Position numbers and translations under genes: made by a program. Source: Catellatospora tritici (GTDB lineage Bacteria > Actinomycetota > Actinomycetes > Mycobacteriales > Micromonosporaceae). From it: a stretch of 64,000 bases of DNA. Each line of letters begins with the position of its first letter. The first letter of the stretch is position 1. The notes beneath the pieces are model-generated. The model ran no database searches, was not told where the DNA came from, and saw only the letters and a program-made list of their open reading frames with translations. Positions 53,144 to 61,251 of this stretch are shown here, piece by piece. The DNA lies in contig NZ_JAHRCY010000001.1 in assembly GCF_019083965.1 (NCBI RefSeq), positions 639,077 to 703,076 of the forward strand, read 5' to 3'.

Positions 53144-53875
53144 GTGCACCGTGACCAGATGATGTGGGACCGCCTGCTGCCGGCCCGACTCCGCCGGCTC
53201 GGCCCGGAGGCCCTCAAGTTCGCCGTCGTGGGCGGGATCAACACGTTGGTCAACTTCGTGGTGCTCAACGTCATGGTGCTCACGATCTTTCCGAACGGCG
53301 AGCTCAAGGCCAACGTGGTCGCCACCGTCGTGGCCATGGTTACGTCGTACCTGATGAACCGGCACTGGACCTACAAGGACCGGCCGAAGGACGGGGTCAC
53401 CCGCGAGTTCGTCATGTTCGTCATCTTCAACGCCGCGGGTCTGGCCATCGAGCTGGCCATCATGGGCGCCACCAAGTACGCGCTGGGCCTGACCAGCCTG
53501 TTCGCCCTGAACGTGGCCAAGTTCTTCGGCCTCGGCCTGGGCACGATCTTCCGCTTCTTCACGTACCGCACGTTCGTGTTCGCGCCGAGCAACACGGTCG
53601 CGGTCGGGGCGGGCGGCGCCGACATCGACCTGGGCCCGGCGCACCTGCACGTCGCCGACGTCGAGGAACTGCTCGACGCCGAGGCCGCCGCCACCACCGC
53701 GGTGGGTGTGCCGGTGCCCGCGCAGGTGCACCGCGACGACTTCTCCCGGCTCACCGCCTCACTGGAGGCGGAGTTCGCGGCCGAGGCCGAGCAGCTGGCC
53801 GCCCTGGACGCGGAGCTCAGCGACGCGCAGCTCTCCGACGAGCTGACGCAGGCCAAGCCGCGCCCAGAGCGGTAG
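53144..53875 (+). CDS. GtrA family membrane protein (copy 2) with acidic C-terminal tail
   Basis: 243 residues, GTG start. Four transmembrane segments with the GtrA pattern (FAVVGGINTLVNFVVLNVMV, VTSYLMNRHWTYKDRPKDG, FRFFTYRTFVF). After about residue 150 it has an 85-residue acidic, helix-prone tail (DVEELLDAEAAA, LTASLEAEFAAEAEQLAALDAELSDAQLSDEL) that copy 1 lacks. It lies 62 bp after copy 1. The tail may bind a partner in the cytosol. Confidence 0.87.
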   Translation: MHRDQMMWDRLLPARLRRLGPEALKFAVVGGINTLVNFVVLNVMVLTIFPNGELKANVVATVVAMVTSYLMNRHWTYKDRPKDGVTREFVMFVIFNAAGLAIELAIMGATKYALGLTSLFALNVAKFFGLGLGTIFRFFTYRTFVFAPSNTVAVGAGGADIDLGPAHLHVADVEELLDAEAAATTAVGVPVPAQVHRDDFSRLTASLEAEFAAEAEQLAALDAELSDAQLSDELTQAKPRPER

Positions 53876-53885
53876 GCCGGCGGAC

Positions 53886-54452
53886 TTACTTCTCCTCGGC
53901 CTCGGCCTCGGCGCGCGTCGCCTGGGCCGGGGCCGAGTTCTTTGCGCCACGCTCGCTGTCGTTGAACGCGTACGCGTCCCGGTCCGCCTCGACCAGCTCG
54001 TACAGCCTGGTCTGAACCTTCTCCACGTGCGGAATGTCGCGCAGGACCGACTGGCCGCGCTCGCCCGCCGACTCGATGGTCAGCGTGCCACAGCCCAGCA
54101 GCCGCTCGACGAACCGCTGGTTCATGGAGTGGTCGTTGACCCGCGACAGCGGGATGTCACGACGGTCGCGGGAGAACACGCCCGTCTGCAGCAGCACCCG
54201 CTCGTTGGTGAGCACGTAGTGCGTGGTGCGCCAGACCAGCCAGGGCCAGAACGACAGCCAGGCCACCGCCACCACGGCCACGCCCGCGATGATGTAGATC
54301 AGCACCTCGTTGTCCAGCAGGACCAGCGCGCTGATCACCGCCGCGAGCGCCAGCACCAGCACGGTGACCGGCCAGATCATGGCCTTCCAGTGCGGATGCA
54401 GGTCGAGTTCGACCTGCTCGCCGTCGGTCAGCACGTCCTCGGGGAACGCCAT
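53886..54452 (-). CDS. PH domain-containing membrane protein (YdbS-like)
   Basis: 188 residues with two transmembrane helices (about 28-45 and 49-72) followed by a bacterial PH domain (WRTTHYVLTNERVLLQTGVFSRDRRDIPLSRVNDHSMNQRFVERLLGCGTLTIESAG). The Ala/Glu-rich tail is probably disordered. Bacterial PH proteins of this type are common beside birA/acc genes in actinomycetes, with unknown function. GGAGG lies upstream of the ATG. Confidence 0.87.
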   Translation of the reverse strand: MAFPEDVLTDGEQVELDLHPHWKAMIWPVTVLVLALAAVISALVLLDNEVLIYIIAGVAVVAVAWLSFWPWLVWRTTHYVLTNERVLLQTGVFSRDRRDIPLSRVNDHSMNQRFVERLLGCGTLTIESAGERGQSVLRDIPHVEKVQTRLYELVEADRDAYAFNDSERGAKNSAPAQATRAEAEAEEK

Positions 54453-54564
54453 CTTCCTTGCCTCCTAATTCGCGGGCTGTCAGTTCTTGCGCGATTGCCC
54501 GCGAGCAGGTTAGTGCGGCCACACCACCCTGAGGTATCCGCCGTGGGTCCCCGTCGCCTTTCCG

Positions 54565-54608
54565 TCTGTTCTGGCGGCCCCTGGCTTCTGTTCTGCCGGC
54601 TCCTGGCT
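54565..54608. repeat. 22-bp tandem duplication
   Basis: Two 22-bp copies (54565-54586 and 54587-54608) start TCTGTTCTG and end CCTGGCT, with two differences. They lie between birA and the PH gene in a 184-bp non-coding space. Confidence 0.75.
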
Positions 54609-54636
54609 GCGCGGCACGCGGTGCGGGTGCGCGGAG

Positions 54637-55443
54637 TCAGCGGAGGTGGAGGATGTCGCCGGCGGCGATGGGGCGCAGGGTCCCGTCGGGGGTGGCGAGG
54701 ATGAGGCGGCCGTCGGGGTCGACGGTGGTCGCGGTGCCGGTGAGAGCCGAACCGTCCGGGAGGGACACGGAGACTTCCCGGCCGACCGTGGCGCACAGGC
54801 GCACATAGGTTTCCCGGATGCCGCTGGTCTCGGGGTCGCCGCCCGCGGCCTGCCACTGCTGGTAGCGGTCGCGGAGGCGGCTCAGGAGTGCGGCGGCCAG
54901 GGCGGTGCGGTCCACCGAGCGGGCTCCGGCCAGGTTCAGCGAGGTCGCGGGCAGGCCGGACGGGGTGATCGGCAGCTCGTCCGCCGCGAGGGTGACGTTG
55001 AGTCCGATGCCGATCACGACCGCGCCGGGCTGGGGCACCTCGGCCAGCAGGCCCGCGCATTTGCGCCCGTCGAGCAGCAGGTCGTTGGGCCATTTCAGCC
55101 CCGCCTCGAGCCCGGCCACCGCGCGTACGGCCTCGGCCAGGGCGACGCCCGCCAGCAGCGGCAGCCAGCCCCAGCGGGCCACGTCCACGGTCGGGCGCAG
55201 CAGCACGCTCAGGGCCAGCCCGGCCCGTGGGGGCGACTGCCAGGCCCGACCCAGCCGTCCCCGGCCCGCGGTCTGCGACTCGGCCAGCACGACCAGCCCT
55301 TCGGGCTCGCCGTCGCAGCTCGCCGCCACGTCGGTGTTCGTGGAGCCGGTCTCGGCCACGATCCGCGGTCGCCAGAACGGGCCGGTCTCGCGCCGCAGGC
55401 GGACCTCGTCGAGCGGCGGGCGGTCGTCGTCGGTCACGGGCAC
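54637..55443 (-). CDS. birA: Biotin--[acetyl-CoA-carboxylase] ligase
   Basis: 268 residues, GTG start. BPL motifs ETGSTNTDVAA, GRGRLGRAWQSPPRAGLALSVLLRP and KWPNDLLLDGRKCAGLLAE are present, with a C-terminal SH3-like domain (ALTGTATTVDPDGRLILAT). It has no N-terminal HTH, so it is a group I ligase without repressor function. It biotinylates the carrier subunit of acyl-CoA carboxylases. Its place next to accD is conserved in actinomycetes. Confidence 0.93.
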   Translation of the reverse strand: MPVTDDDRPPLDEVRLRRETGPFWRPRIVAETGSTNTDVAASCDGEPEGLVVLAESQTAGRGRLGRAWQSPPRAGLALSVLLRPTVDVARWGWLPLLAGVALAEAVRAVAGLEAGLKWPNDLLLDGRKCAGLLAEVPQPGAVVIGIGLNVTLAADELPITPSGLPATSLNLAGARSVDRTALAAALLSRLRDRYQQWQAAGGDPETSGIRETYVRLCATVGREVSVSLPDGSALTGTATTVDPDGRLILATPDGTLRPIAAGDILHLR

Positions 55444-55446
55444 ACG

Positions 55447-56385
55447 CTAGCCCGCGTGGCGGGCACGGACCGGGGCGGCGTCGCCGTCGCTGAACGGGCC
55501 GAGCCACTCGGGCAGCACGATGTCGGTCTGATCGGCGTCGGTGGCGACGCGGCGTGGCCGCTGCAGGGCCTCCATCCGGTGGCGCCGCACCGTCTCACCC
55601 GCACCCGCACCCGCACCGCCACCGGGGACGGCGACCAGGCTGGGTCCGAAGCCGGAGGGCAGGGCAGGCGTGGGGACGGGTGCGGCGGCCGCGCGGTCTG
55701 CGCTCTGGTCCGGCAGCGGTTCGGCCGCCCGGCGACGGGGCATCGGTCGGGGCGTGCTCGCGGCGGCGTCCTGCCGGATCGGGTGCACCGAGCCACCGAC
55801 GTCGCCGCCAGTCGCGGCCGAGGCCGGAGCGGCGCTGCTCACCAGTTGCGGGGCCGAGGCCGACGCGGCGCTGCTCACCAGTTGCGCAGCCGGGGCCGAG
55901 GCGGCACTGCTCACCAGTTGCGCGGCCGGAGACTCGGAGCGGGTCTGCGCCATCGCGAGGACGGTTCGCGGGCGGTGTGCGAAACGGGATTCGGCGTTGA
56001 TCCCCGGCACGCCGGTGCCGACGACCACGGGCGTGCGGCGGTCGGCCGCCGCCGGGGTCGCGGCCGAGAGCAGCGTCGCCTCGGCCGGGGCGGGCGCGGC
56101 GGCGCGTTCGGTCGGTCGGGCTGCGGCCGGTCGGGCTGCGGCCGCGGTGGTGGCCGACGCCGGGCCGCGTCGGGCCGGGTGGGGTCGGCGCGCCCCGGGG
56201 GCGGTCTGCCCGCCGGACCCGGGGCGGGGCCGGGGCGGGCTCGGTGGCGCCGAGACCGGACTGCGCCTACGCGTCGTGCGGGGGCGCGGTTCGCCCTGCC
56301 ACGGTCGCACCACGGCGAGCACGGTGAAGCCGCCCACCAGCAGCGCTACCCCGAAGACCATCGTCACAATCGTCCTAACGACCAC
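55447..56385 (-). CDS. Low-complexity single-pass membrane protein
   Basis: 312 residues from GTG 56385 (ATG 56361 is possible). One N-terminal helix (VTMVFGVALLVGGFTVLAVV) is followed by a long Ala/Pro/Arg/Ser-rich region. It contains three tandem 11-residue repeats like AAQLVSSAASA (55830-55930). The end is LPEWLGPFSDGDAAPVRARHAG. It has no known domain; the repeats and composition suggest a disordered extracytoplasmic tail. It lies 3 bp upstream of birA on the same strand. Confidence 0.55.
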   Translation of the reverse strand: MVVRTIVTMVFGVALLVGGFTVLAVVRPWQGEPRPRTTRRRSPVSAPPSPPRPRPGSGGQTAPGARRPHPARRGPASATTAAAARPAAARPTERAAAPAPAEATLLSAATPAAADRRTPVVVGTGVPGINAESRFAHRPRTVLAMAQTRSESPAAQLVSSAASAPAAQLVSSAASASAPQLVSSAAPASAATGGDVGGSVHPIRQDAAASTPRPMPRRRAAEPLPDQSADRAAAAPVPTPALPSGFGPSLVAVPGGGAGAGAGETVRRHRMEALQRPRRVATDADQTDIVLPEWLGPFSDGDAAPVRARHAG

Positions 56386-56497
56386 CCCAAACCAGACGAA
56401 ACGACCACCCCTGTTTTCAAGATCATTTCGTTGACGATCCGGCGACGTGTGGCGCAGATGACTGAACGAGAGTTCAGGGGTTCGTTAGCATCACGGC

Positions 56498-58093
56498 GTG
56501 ACGACAACGGTGCCGAAGGACAGCAGCCAGGTGAGCCGGACGACGGCGGGCAAGCTCGCCGACTTCGACCGGCGGGTCGAGGAGGCCGTGCACGCGGGCT
56601 CCGCGCGGGCGATCGAGAAGCAGCACGCCCGGGGCAAGAAGACCGCGCGCGAGCGGATCGAGCTGCTGCTCGACGAGGGCTCGTTCGTCGAGCTCGACGA
56701 GCTGGCCCGGCACCGTTCGACCAACTTCGGGCAGGACCGGAACCGGCCGTACGGCGACGGCGTGGTCACCGGCTACGGCACCGTCGACGGCCGCCCGGTG
56801 TGCGTGTTCGCCCAGGACTTCACGATCTTCGGCGGCTCGCTGGGCGAGGTCTTCGGCGAGAAGATCGTCAAGGTGATGGACCTGGCCATGAAGACCGGCT
56901 GCCCGGTCATCGGCATCAACGACTCCGGCGGCGCCCGCATCCAGGAGGGCGTGGCCTCGCTCGGCCTGTACGGCGAGATCTTCTTCCGCAACGTGCGCGC
57001 CTCCGGCGTGATCCCGCAGATCTCACTGGTCATGGGCCCGTGCGCGGGCGGGGCGGTCTACTCCCCCGCCGTCACCGACTTCACCGTGATGGTCGACCAG
57101 ACCTCGCACATGTTCATCACCGGCCCGGACGTCATCAAGACGGTCACCGGCGAGGACGTGGGCATGGAGGAGCTCGGCGGCGCGCGCACCCACAACACCA
57201 AGAGCGGCAACGCGCACTACCTGGCCACCGACGAGGCCGACGCGATCGAGTACGTCAAGGCGCTGCTGTCGTACCTGCCGAGCAACAACCTCGACCAGGC
57301 GCCCGCCTACCCCACGACGGCCGACCTGGCCGTCTCCGACGTCGACACCGGGCTGGACACCCTGATCCCCGACTCGGCCAACCAGCCGTACGACATGCAC
57401 ACGGTGCTGGAGTCGATCCTCGACGACGGCGAGTTCCTGGAAGTGCAGCCGCTGTACGCGCAGAACATCCTCACCGGCTTCGGCCGGGTCGAGGGCAAGC
57501 CGGTGGGTGTGGTCGCCAACCAGCCGATGCACTTCGCGGGCTGCCTGGACATCGCCGCCTCGGAGAAGGCGGCCCGATTCGTGCGCACCTGCGACGCGTT
57601 CAACATCCCGGTGCTGACCTTCGTGGACGTGCCCGGCTTCCTGCCCGGCACCAGCCAGGAGTGGGACGGCATCATCCGCCGCGGCGCCAAGCTCATCTAC
57701 GCGTACGCCGAGGCCACCGTCCCGAAGATCACGGTGATCACCCGCAAGGCGTACGGCGGCGCATACGACGTCATGGGCTCCAAGCACCTCGGCGCCGACC
57801 TCAACTTCGCCTGGCCGACCGCGCAGATCGCGGTGATGGGCGCGCAGGGCGCGGTGAACATCCTCTACCGTGCGGAACTGGCCGCCGCCGACGATCCGGT
57901 GACCCGCCGCGCCGAGCTCATCGACGAGTACGAGGACACCCTGTGCAACCCGTACGTCGCCGCCGAGCGGGGCTACGTCGACGCGGTGATCCGTCCCTCG
58001 GCCACCAGGGCACACATCGTGCGGGGCCTGCGCACGCTGGCCGCCAAGCGGGAGACGCTGCCGCCGAAGAAGCACGGCAACATCCCGCTGTGA
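56498..58093 (+). CDS. accD: Acyl-CoA carboxylase beta (carboxyltransferase) subunit
   Basis: 531 residues, GTG start. The carboxyltransferase fold shows [60 protein letters not shown] and [38 protein letters not shown]. It transfers CO2 from carboxybiotin to acetyl- or propionyl-CoA (AccD5/PccB type) for malonyl/methylmalonyl-CoA supply. The epsilon subunit gene follows, after the NYN gene. Order birA-accD-accE-maf matches M. tuberculosis Rv3279c-Rv3282. Confidence 0.95.
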   Translation: MTTTVPKDSSQVSRTTAGKLADFDRRVEEAVHAGSARAIEKQHARGKKTARERIELLLDEGSFVELDELARHRSTNFGQDRNRPYGDGVVTGYGTVDGRPVCVFAQDFTIFGGSLGEVFGEKIVKVMDLAMKTGCPVIGINDSGGARIQEGVASLGLYGEIFFRNVRASGVIPQISLVMGPCAGGAVYSPAVTDFTVMVDQTSHMFITGPDVIKTVTGEDVGMEELGGARTHNTKSGNAHYLATDEADAIEYVKALLSYLPSNNLDQAPAYPTTADLAVSDVDTGLDTLIPDSANQPYDMHTVLESILDDGEFLEVQPLYAQNILTGFGRVEGKPVGVVANQPMHFAGCLDIAASEKAARFVRTCDAFNIPVLTFVDVPGFLPGTSQEWDGIIRRGAKLIYAYAEATVPKITVITRKAYGGAYDVMGSKHLGADLNFAWPTAQIAVMGAQGAVNILYRAELAAADDPVTRRAELIDEYEDTLCNPYVAAERGYVDAVIRPSATRAHIVRGLRTLAAKRETLPPKKHGNIPL

Positions 58094-58206
58094 CGGGATG
58101 CCCCGGCAACGACTCCCCGGTAGTGGCATACATCAATCATCAGCGGTGAGTGACGCCCATGTGGCACAACGTTCACGTCGACCCTCCGGTGTGGAACGAT
58201 GGCGGG

Positions 58207-59148
58207 ATGAACCTGCCGCGGCGCCATACCGTGCTGGTCGACGTGGGCTACCTGTACGCGGCCTCGGGCGAACTGGTGCTGGGCACCTCCAACCGCTCGG
58301 AGTTCAAAGTGGACGCCGAGCCGCTGATTCACGCCCTCATGCAGCTCGCGGCCACGCGCCTGGGCGACGACCTGCTGCGGGTGTACTGGTTCGACGCCGC
58401 CCGCGACCGGGTCCCCACCATCGACCAGCGCGTCATCGCCCAGATGGGGCAGGTCAAGCTGCGGCTGGGCAACCTCAACATGCGCGGTCAGCAGAAGGGC
58501 GTGGACGCCCAGATCCGCAGCGACCTGGAGACGCTGGCCAGGCACAAGGCGGTCACCGACGCGGTGCTGGTCGCCGGGGACGAGGACATGCTCTCGGCGA
58601 TCGAGGCGGCGCAGAGCTACGGGGTGCGGGTGCACCTGTGGGGCGTCGAGCCGCCGTACGGCACCAACCAGGCCGAACGCCTGCTCTGGGAGAGCGACAC
58701 GGTGTTCACGCTGGACGCCGACACGGTCCGGCCGTACTTCACGCCGACCGGCCGCATCCGTACGCCCACGCCCGCCGAGGTGTTCTCGGGCCGCCCGGCG
58801 ATCGCACTGCCCGTCGCGCAGGTGTCGGCGGTGCCCGAACCGCGGCCCGCCCCGGTCCGCCCGGTCGCGGCGCCGCTGCCCGAACGCACCGACATCGTCG
58901 ACATCGGCGAGTTCGTGGCGCAGAAGTGGATTCTCGCCCGGGGGCGGGACAACATCGGCGACCTGCTGCCGGGGCCGAAGCTGCCGACCGTCATCGACAA
59001 GGAACTGCTGGTCGAGGCCGAGAAGGAGCTGGGCATCTCGCTGCGGCAGTATGAGAAGGCGCGGTTGTGGGTGCGCGACGGGTTCTGGTCACGGGTGTAC
59101 CGGGAGTTCGGCATGAGCCGACCCCACGGGGAGGGAGAGCAGAGATGA
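58207..59148 (+). CDS. NYN domain-containing protein (LabA/PIN-like nuclease fold)
   Basis: 313 residues, ATG 58207. The NYN/PIN-like acidic set is visible: Asp in TVLVDVGYLYAASG (residues 8-21), YWFDAARDR, KGVDAQIRSDLETL, and VLVAGDEDMLSAIEAAQSYGVRVHLWG. NYN proteins are likely RNases. A Pro-rich linker (about 195-235) leads to a C-terminal helical domain (IGEFVAQKWILARG, LGISLRQYEKARLWVRDGFWSRVYREFG). Its stop overlaps the accE start by 4 bp, so the two are translated together. The link to carboxylase genes is not explained by known function. Confidence 0.85.
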   Translation: MNLPRRHTVLVDVGYLYAASGELVLGTSNRSEFKVDAEPLIHALMQLAATRLGDDLLRVYWFDAARDRVPTIDQRVIAQMGQVKLRLGNLNMRGQQKGVDAQIRSDLETLARHKAVTDAVLVAGDEDMLSAIEAAQSYGVRVHLWGVEPPYGTNQAERLLWESDTVFTLDADTVRPYFTPTGRIRTPTPAEVFSGRPAIALPVAQVSAVPEPRPAPVRPVAAPLPERTDIVDIGEFVAQKWILARGRDNIGDLLPGPKLPTVIDKELLVEAEKELGISLRQYEKARLWVRDGFWSRVYREFGMSRPHGEGEQR

Positions 59149-59342
59149 GCGAGAGTCCGATCCGGATCGAGCGCGGGGTGCCGACAGCCGAGGAGGTGGC
59201 CGCGCTGGTGGCCGTACTGTCGGCACGGCCCGCCGTGGCACCGGCCACACCGCCCGCGGTGTCGGACTGGTGGCGCAGCGGCCTGCCCACGGTGACCAGG
59301 CCCGGGACGGGCGCGTGGCGGCGGTCGGGACTGCCCGCCTGA
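59145..59342 (+). CDS. accE: Acyl-CoA carboxylase epsilon subunit
   Basis: 65 residues, ATG overlapping the NYN stop. IRIERGVPTAEEVAALVAVLSARPA at the N-terminus and WRSGLPTVTRPGTGAWRRSGLP at the C-terminus match the small AccE/PccE subunit. It binds the beta subunit and stabilises or activates the actinobacterial carboxylase. It is one gene away from accD. Confidence 0.88.
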   Translation: MSESPIRIERGVPTAEEVAALVAVLSARPAVAPATPPAVSDWWRSGLPTVTRPGTGAWRRSGLPA

Positions 59343-59470
59343 CGGTGTGCATCCTTGCCCGATTTCGGTAGTCTGCAAGCGCTGGAATCGGTGGGCGCCC
59401 ATGGCCTCGACTCGTTGGCCGCGAACGGCTGCACGCCACCGACTCGCCAATGGGGGAGGTAACAAGCGCC

Positions 59471-60040
59471 ATGGGACTGCCCGAAGAGGACAAGGGACCC
59501 GCCTGGCTGCGTGACTACGGCCGCGGCAGCGGATACACCAAGGCCAGCAGTTTCACCGGGTATGACGAGGGCACGCTCGCCATCGAGCTGGAGGATCTGA
59601 AGCTCTTCGCCGACGTGCTGGAGAAGGAGCACATGCTCGACTACCGTCCGCACGCCAAGACGGTCTTCGAGCAGATGGCGACGGTGGTGCAAGCGCCGGA
59701 CAAGCGGTTCCAGGAGTTGTGCGCGGGCATGCAGGGCCACCGCGACATGCTGGTGCAGGCCGCCGACGCGCTCGCCCGCCACGACGAGGCGGTGCTGAAC
59801 TTCGTCACCGCCACCCGCGAGATCGTCAAGCAGTACGGCAAGACCGACGCGCTCACCGCCACCCGCACGTCGGACGTCAAGCGAGTGCTGGCCAGCGACC
59901 CGACGACGGCGGTGCCGGGCCAGAGCGGCCAACCGGCCCAGCCCAACACCGGCCAGCCGACGAACAACCCTGGCGTCGTCATCCCGCCGGTCGACCCGAA
60001 CGCCGGCACCACTTCGGACAACGGCGGTGACTACAAATGA
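59471..60040 (+). CDS. Type VII secretion-associated helical protein (ESX substrate-like)
   Basis: 189 residues; ATG 59471, with GGAGG about 13 bp upstream (ATG 59450 is possible). An all-helical region (about 25-130: LAIELEDLKLFADVLEKEHMLDYRPHAKTVFEQMATVV, DMLVQAADALARHDEAVLNFV) resembles WXG100/Esp-type coiled helices. It ends in a Gln/Pro/Asn/Gly-rich tail. No signal peptide. It overlaps the next gene by 4 bp. Assignment comes mainly from the mycosin two genes downstream. Confidence 0.6.
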   Translation: MGLPEEDKGPAWLRDYGRGSGYTKASSFTGYDEGTLAIELEDLKLFADVLEKEHMLDYRPHAKTVFEQMATVVQAPDKRFQELCAGMQGHRDMLVQAADALARHDEAVLNFVTATREIVKQYGKTDALTATRTSDVKRVLASDPTTAVPGQSGQPAQPNTGQPTNNPGVVIPPVDPNAGTTSDNGGDYK

Positions 60041-61251
60041 CGGGGACCGACTGGAACAACGTGCCGATGCAGACCATGTGGGACTGGGTCAACCAGCGGC
60101 AGCTCGGCCCGCACTTCGAGCAGTCCGACGGCTGGAAGAAGGCCAGCGAGCTCGCCTCGCTGCACCGCGACCGGCTCAAGGTGTACCGGGAGAAGCTGGC
60201 CGGGATCTGGCGCCCGGAGGGCAGCGAGGCGGCGAAGACGTTCCTGGCCCGGCTCGACGAGCTCATCGCCTCGGTGGAGAACGTCGCCCACGTGACCGGC
60301 GGCAACTACGCGTACGCCCATGACATGCCGATCGCGATCGACGACGCGAAGCGCAAGCTCAAGCCGATCTACGACGCGTACATGAAGTACCTGCCCGCGT
60401 CAGGTCCGAACCCGAAGCAGCCGTCGGACCTGCCCTCCCGCGAGGGCACCGTCGACCAGTTCCTGGCCAGGAAGCTGGGCGAGGCCCGTGCCATCATGAC
60501 CGGACTGGGGTCGGCGCTGGTCATGGCGCCGTACAACATGGTCAAGCCCGCGCCGTACGTGCCGCCGGGCCGGGGTACCAAGCTCGACAGCGGCGGCGAC
60601 TACGGCACCCCGCCGCCGATCGTGCCGCCCATGATCCCGCCGATCATGCCGATTCCCGCCCCGGCGCTTCCGGCCAACTTCACCGCCACCCCGGTGCCGG
60701 TCAGCAGCGGTCCGGACCTGTCCGGCCTCAACCCGGCGCCGCCGAACACGACCGTGCCGATCGGCACCAGCCCCACCAACCCGGGCCTGCCTCCGGCGCC
60801 CAGCACGCCGAGCCTGCCGCCCAACGTCATCGGCGGGCCGCCGATGACCGGCCTGCCCGGCGGCGCCCGTCCGCCGGTGATCGGCGGCATGGGCGGTGCC
60901 GCGCCGCTGGCCCGCACGGCGGGCATGCCCGGCGGTGTGATCGGCGGCGCTCCGGGCGCGGGCGCGGCCCGCGCCGGAGGTCCGCGAACCAACCCGGTCG
61001 GCGGCATGATCGGCGGTGGCGGACCCGGCGCGGCCGGTCGCGGCGCCGCCGGCGCGCGCGGCTCGGCCGGGCTCAACACGCCGATGGGCGGAGCGCCGGG
61101 GCGGCCCGGTCAGCGCCGCGACGGCGAGGGCGAGGACCACGATGATCCGGACACGCTGTGGAGCGTGGCCCAGGGCGTGACCCCGGTGCTGGAGGCGCCG
61201 GACGCGCCCGGCCCGGTCGACCCCGGTCCGGCGATCGGGATGTACCGGTGA
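60037..61251 (+). CDS. PPE/EspB-like putative ESX-secreted protein
   Basis: 404 residues, ATG overlapping the upstream stop. The N-terminal 110 residues are helical, with a W-x-x-x-G turn (GIWRPEGSEAAKTFLARLDELIASVENV) like WXG/PPE helical hairpins. The rest is Pro/Gly-rich (PPIVPPMIPPIMPIPAPALP; GGMIGGGGPGAAGRG) as in PPE/EspB C-terminal regions, and the end is acidic (EGEDHDDPDTLWSVAQGV). No signal peptide, in line with export by a type VII system. It overlaps the mycosin gene by 4 bp. Confidence 0.65.
   Translation: MTGTDWNNVPMQTMWDWVNQRQLGPHFEQSDGWKKASELASLHRDRLKVYREKLAGIWRPEGSEAAKTFLARLDELIASVENVAHVTGGNYAYAHDMPIAIDDAKRKLKPIYDAYMKYLPASGPNPKQPSDLPSREGTVDQFLARKLGEARAIMTGLGSALVMAPYNMVKPAPYVPPGRGTKLDSGGDYGTPPPIVPPMIPPIMPIPAPALPANFTATPVPVSSGPDLSGLNPAPPNTTVPIGTSPTNPGLPPAPSTPSLPPNVIGGPPMTGLPGGARPPVIGGMGGAAPLARTAGMPGGVIGGAPGAGAARAGGPRTNPVGGMIGGGGPGAAGRGAAGARGSAGLNTPMGGAPGRPGQRRDGEGEDHDDPDTLWSVAQGVTPVLEAPDAPGPVDPGPAIGMYR

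Noticed and set aside
54646-58149. An open frame of over 1100 codons on the plus strand
   Set aside because: It lies antisense to birA and out of frame with accD; high GC gives long open shadow frames. Its sequence is Arg/Gly/His-rich and family-free.
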